From NCBI GenBank assembly GCA_022843805.1, contig JALHMY010000008.1:1-64000 (forward strand): DNA of 64,000 nucleotides. Reading direction: 5' to 3'. Positions 61,001 through 64,000 of this stretch are shown here, piece by piece. A program made the translations under genes and the position numbers. A model generated the notes under the pieces. The model was not told the origin of the DNA and did no database searches. It worked only from the letters and a program-made list of their open reading frames with translations. Each line of letters opens with the position of its first letter. Within the stretch, counting starts at the first letter, position 1. The DNA comes from Fuerstiella sp. Its GTDB lineage: Bacteria > Planctomycetota > Planctomycetia > Planctomycetales > Planctomycetaceae.

Positions 61001-64000
61001 GGAGTCCAGGATTTTACCCGGACAAGGGGTCGGGGTTCTGCCTGGGTTAGGAATCCGGGCAACGGCGGTGGCCTGGAGTCCCGACGGCAAGCGCCTCGTC
61101 TCCGGCAGCGATGACGGCAGGATCCGGATCTGGGACCCCGCCAGCCGAACCGTGGTTCTCTCAATTGACGCACATGATGTCGGCAAGCTAAGCCCGCAAT
61201 TCGGCCTAATCCGCACTTTGGCCTGGAGTTCGGATGGTACGCGGCTGGCATCGGGCGGACTAGACGGCAGAGTCAGGGTCTGGAAGGCCGGCGATGGGAG
61301 TGAAGTCCTGGCGTTGCCTGACGACCATGGCCCTGTCTGGTCGGTAGCCTGGAGTCCGGACGGAACCCAACTGGCTGCCAGCTGTCAGAACGGGACAATT
61401 CGGGTTGTCGAAGGGCTGATTCCGACTTCAAGGGAATATGCATTCAAGGCCCATGAACATACGTGGGTGGGTGCCCGTACGTTGGCCTGGAGTCCAAAGG
61501 GGGATTCCCTGGCCTCCGGTGGCGAGGACGGGTTGGTGAAAATTTGGGATCCAACTGGTGGGGTCGAGCGAGCGCGGATGCAAGTTCAGGAAACGGTCTC
61601 AAGTGTGGCGTGGAGCCCCGATGGCAAGTGGTTGGCATCAACAGATCTAAACGCTCTCGTCACTACCTGGGATGCTGCGGCAGCCAATAAGATTTCGACA
61701 TTGCGTAGTCATTCCAGCTGGGTGGAAGCTGTCGTTTGGAGTCCAGACGGTACGCGGCTGGCGTCCTGTGGACTCGATAACACTGTAAGAATTTCGGATC
61801 CGAACCTGGGTGAGGAGACCCTTGTACTCCGCGGTAACGCGGGATGGTTCCACGACATCTCCTGGCACCCTGACGGGTCGCAGATCGCCGCAGCGAGCAG
61901 CGACGGTCAGATCTGGATCTGGGACGCGACGCGTGGTTTCGAGCGGGACACCACGCCGCGGGCCTTGCCGTACATCGATCGTAAGGTCGCCTCCGGCACC
62001 GCATACGGCGAGGACCGCAGTTGGTTTGTGGAGTCCTACATCCGGGCCGGCAGGCTCAGGGAAGCCCTGGCCCTGCTGATGAAAAGTGAACAGGACAAAA
62101 CCGGAAACATGCTGCGCGCCAGGATCATCGCAGCGGCTGCGCTGCTACCAGGGCTACTTGCAGAGCTGGCCGAGTCGGCCTCCGATGATGGACAGTTCCA
62201 GGCCGAGGTGGCTCGTCATTTTGCCGACAATGGCGACATGAAGCAGGCCAGCGCGGCGCACAGCGCCGCCCGTAAGTTATTCGAGCAGCAACTGACAAAG
62301 GAACCGGAGAACTCATCCCTGGCAGGCGAGTTGGCCGACCTGCTGATTCAAATGAACTCAGGCGAATGGACGACGCTCAGTCCGGTGGACATGAAATCGG
62401 TAAAGGGGGCAACTTTGACGGTGCAGGGCGACGATTCAATCCTGGCGTCCGGAGCCAATATCGAAGGGGATGTTTACAGGATTTCTGCGGTTGGCCCTCT
62501 TGACCGCATCGCCGCGGTTCGGCTCGAAGTGCTGCCTGACGCCAGCTTACCGAGCAAGGGCTCCGGACGACACGATTCAGGTAATTTCCATCTCCGCGAG
62601 TTTCGCCTCTACCAGGCATCGGATGACGGAGAAAATGGACTCCGGCCCGTGCCGGTGGGAAGCGCCTGGACGAGTTACATCTGGAATGCGCCGGATACCG
62701 ATATCGCCGGAACAATCGACACAGGTCTGAACAAGGACTGGCATGTCTGGGGGCGTACCGGCGAAGCCCATCAGGCGGTCTTCCTTCTGCGAGAGCCGGT
62801 CCCCGCTCAAAATCGGCAATTCGTCATCGAGTTGCGTCAATCGCATAATCTGGGCCGCTTCCGCCTGTCGGTCAGCGCCGCCCCCACGATCTTCAAACGT
62901 GAGCAGGAACGCCTTGCGGCAATGAAAATCACCGATCCCTGGGCCAGGCTCGCTGCAGCGTACTTGCTGGCCAGCGATACGGATCGTGCAGCCGATCTGC
63001 TGGTGAAATCGATGGAGAAACAGGGGATCGCGGCATGGCTCGATAACAGCATGTTGATCAACGACGTCCTCGATTCACTCCAGTCCAGGCACCCTGATCT
63101 CTACGCGACTCTGTTGCCAGACGCGGCGAGCGCCGCCGTTGAACGAAGGCAGATGGATCTGGCGCGGACCCTGTACGATCGGCTCGTGAAGTTGCAGCCG
63201 GAGAACGCGTTGTGGAGTGAGCGTACGGGGCAACTCCAGCCGGATGTGCTCGCGGTCTGGAATTTCGACACTGGCGCCGGACTATGGGGAGCCAGCCGAA
63301 ATTGTGACCTCTCGGTGAAAGACGGCGTGCTTACCGCGTTAACAACCGGCGACGATCCCAGCTTCAAGTCACCAGCCAGCGGGCCGGCTGGCGGCAAAGC
63401 CATCGTCCTGCGATATCGCGCTGACGAAGCTTTCACCATGCAGATCTTCTGGGCCGATTCGTCGGGTGGTTTCGCAGAGGCCCGTCATCTGGACTACCCA
63501 ATCCCGGTGTCCTCGGGTGAATGGGCGGAGATCACACTGCCATTCTGGTGCCAGGGGACACTGAACACTCTGCGGCTGCACCCCAATACTGCGAGCGAGC
63601 ATCCGCTGGAAATCGATTCCATCGTGTTGCAGAATTTCGAGTCCACCGAAGCCTGGAGTTCGGACGCCTGGATGCGGATCATCCAGCAACAACCTGGCAT
63701 GACACAAACCGCCTTCGATTTCTTCAGGCAGACCGAACGCTGGAATGAGGCAGCCCCGTTTGGCTTGAAGCTGGTCGAGCAGAATCCGGAAGACACGCTC
63801 ATGTGGCTTCGAATTGCGGCGGTACTTGCGTTGACCGACGATCCGACTGCTTATTCCGATTTCTGCGGTCGCATGGTGCAGCACTTTGCGGAATCAAAAA
63901 AACCTGAAACCGCCGAGCGGGTCGTCAAGGCTTCTCTGTTGCGAGCCGACTCAATCGACCTCGCGAAACTTCCCGGGGACCTGCTCGCCAAATCGCTGAA
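58086..64000 (+). CDS. Giant nSTAND NTPase / WD40 protein, incomplete at window end
   Basis: One open frame from ATG 58086 to the last base (over 1970 residues, no stop in the window; frame checked at several points). It starts with the nSTAND module NPFPGLRPFTQEEDYLFFGR, Walker A GTSGSGKSS at residue 42 and Walker B LLIVDQFEE with Asp139. Winged-helix-like regions follow to about residue 440. Around 460-600 a coiled coil surrounds a membrane helix (about 515-535, RIVAGFAIVAAIAVGASIVA). From about 685 to 1285 there are 14 WD40 repeats (AWSPDG.RLASG pattern), enough for two seven-bladed propellers. Beyond are TPR-like helices and two beta domains (LEVLPDASLPSKGSGRH). It is the effector/sensor partner candidate of the kinase-TIR gene. 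Confidence 0.88.
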   Translation, partial: MNPFPGLRPFTQEEDYLFFGREEQTLELLKRLGSNRFVAVVGTSGSGKSSLVRCGLLSELLGGRMLGAGSLWEIAVTHPGGNPLALLTDSLLEAVLYDREEEHARENLLATLSRSHFGLVEAVRQADLGEGTNFLLIVDQFEEIFRFQDAGQRQQEVANEFVSLLLEAVAQKEVPIYVVLTMRSDFIGECGQFEGLAEMVSRGEFLIPRLTREQYKRVIEGPIKVAGGQIAPRLLQRLLNDLGQQADQLPCLQHALMRTWDVWAQRRKDEVGRMKDETAPSSLDMDDYQRVGRMSQALSLHADEIYESLASDRQRELCKGLFQALTVEESNNRGIRRPQRLGRLCQILEVSADELRPVIDAYRQSGVTFLMPSPEVELTEQTIIDISHESLMRVWTRLRQWVEEETQAAGIYHRLSESADLREQGKAGLYRDPELGIALAWQESKRPNAAWAERYRQGFARAMAFLEASQQASVAEEQSREATRKRELEQTKLLAEAQQLQLDQQQRTARRMRRIVAGFAIVAAIAVGASIVAGQFWQAANFARLDAEQNAELARKTATLASTNADLAKQNEATALMEAIRANEQTRLAKVNLARAQQAGQEASEQRDRADKQAQVGNLRLYYAQMHQAEQVWRENQGLASMRGILTEWFPRTDSPDRRGWEWFYLNSLPFQNQDTLRASGQGTDTIVAWHKASNRLAEGTADGLIRIWDVGRQRTTLTLIGPGPAGIWWGSRWLNWSPDGSKLAAGFNNGDVHVWETSSGSEVGLFRGHESAIRSVAYSSDGSRLAAWGDDGRILIWDVNTSELNSEIAQPGTVMVGSWSPDDKFLACGHSDGSVNILDTLFGDQYVTLRGTSIGPVYDLAWSPDSSRLATTNGAEMAVRIWDVASEKMVVGPLRHTHGVVSLAWESDGQKLAAGDMAFSIKIWNTKTGGLDLALRGNTGVSTSLAWGPDGRLAAGSGDGTLKIYETTSVQESRILPGQGVGVLPGLGIRATAVAWSPDGKRLVSGSDDGRIRIWDPASRTVVLSIDAHDVGKLSPQFGLIRTLAWSSDGTRLASGGLDGRVRVWKAGDGSEVLALPDDHGPVWSVAWSPDGTQLAASCQNGTIRVVEGLIPTSREYAFKAHEHTWVGARTLAWSPKGDSLASGGEDGLVKIWDPTGGVERARMQVQETVSSVAWSPDGKWLASTDLNALVTTWDAAAANKISTLRSHSSWVEAVVWSPDGTRLASCGLDNTVRISDPNLGEETLVLRGNAGWFHDISWHPDGSQIAAASSDGQIWIWDATRGFERDTTPRALPYIDRKVASGTAYGEDRSWFVESYIRAGRLREALALLMKSEQDKTGNMLRARIIAAAALLPGLLAELAESASDDGQFQAEVARHFADNGDMKQASAAHSAARKLFEQQLTKEPENSSLAGELADLLIQMNSGEWTTLSPVDMKSVKGATLTVQGDDSILASGANIEGDVYRISAVGPLDRIAAVRLEVLPDASLPSKGSGRHDSGNFHLREFRLYQASDDGENGLRPVPVGSAWTSYIWNAPDTDIAGTIDTGLNKDWHVWGRTGEAHQAVFLLREPVPAQNRQFVIELRQSHNLGRFRLSVSAAPTIFKREQERLAAMKITDPWARLAAAYLLASDTDRAADLLVKSMEKQGIAAWLDNSMLINDVLDSLQSRHPDLYATLLPDAASAAVERRQMDLARTLYDRLVKLQPENALWSERTGQLQPDVLAVWNFDTGAGLWGASRNCDLSVKDGVLTALTTGDDPSFKSPASGPAGGKAIVLRYRADEAFTMQIFWADSSGGFAEARHLDYPIPVSSGEWAEITLPFWCQGTLNTLRLHPNTASEHPLEIDSIVLQNFESTEAWSSDAWMRIIQQQPGMTQTAFDFFRQTERWNEAAPFGLKLVEQNPEDTLMWLRIAAVLALTDDPTAYSDFCGRMVQHFAESKKPETAERVVKASLLRADSIDLAKLPGDLLAKSL

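Noticed and set aside
1-64000. tRNA or rRNA genes
   Set aside because: No T-arm, anticodon-arm or rRNA signature was recognised on either strand; a covariance-model scan would be decisive.

Overview
The window looks like a chromosomal segment of a planctomycete (Planctomycetota), probably from the Planctomycetaceae side of the phylum. The evidence is three separate ECF sigma factor / Hanks-type Ser/Thr kinase pairs, very large multidomain kinases with HX3CX2C zinc-finger starts, many secreted proteins of unknown function, a DevBCA-like exporter, a neutral ceramidase homologue and intergenic repeats of a type common in this phylum. No rRNA, tRNA or CRISPR array was seen. The genus cannot be fixed from sequence alone.

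Layout. 0.3-7 kb: a YCII/SnoaL fusion gene, two decayed VOC genes, then a translationally coupled ECF sigma factor and a 1315-residue kinase with a repeated central module and a C-terminal hydrolase domain, then an SDR remnant. 7-13.5 kb: small oxidative-stress or detoxification-type genes (DUF1330, DoxX, CMD/AhpD-like, DUF1348, PNPOx-like, TVP38). A sigma-54 activator with a four-cysteine cluster faces the CMD gene across a candidate enhancer and -24/-12 site. 13.5-15.5 kb: five tandem copies of a 391-401 bp non-coding unit. 15.7-20.5 kb: a second sigma/kinase pair. 21-30 kb: an ADP-ribosylglycohydrolase with an internal deletion, secreted and membrane unknowns, an interrupted KOW protein and a transglutaminase-like secreted protein. 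30.3-33.4 kb: a third kinase/sigma pair. 33.5-36.8 kb: relics of IS66 and serine-recombinase elements among members of a small secreted gene family (two broken copies, one intact). 36.7-50 kb: ceramidase, aldo/keto reductase, P-type ATPase, TerC with an HPF-like gene, a uppP fragment cut by an ISAs1-type transposase relic, a broken APC permease and an Nramp relative. 49.4-54 kb: slipin, PH-domain protein and a DevC-DevA-DevB-like exporter operon. 55.3-64 kb: a kinase-TIR-DUF4062-TIR protein followed, after an inserted inverted-repeat cassette carrying a GxxExxY gene fragment, by a giant nSTAND NTPase / 14-repeat WD40 protein that runs off the end.

How it works together. Two themes stand out. 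The first is phosphorylation-linked transcription control: in two of the three sigma/kinase pairs the kinase also carries an anti-sigma-like zinc motif. The second is the 55-64 kb gene pair, whose domains (kinase, TIR, DUF4062, STAND NTPase, WD40) are those of bacterial conflict and signalling systems; it is the best candidate here for an undescribed system. The rest of the window is notable for decay: about a dozen broken genes or mobile-element relics, mostly in the 0-7 kb and 21-47 kb stretches.
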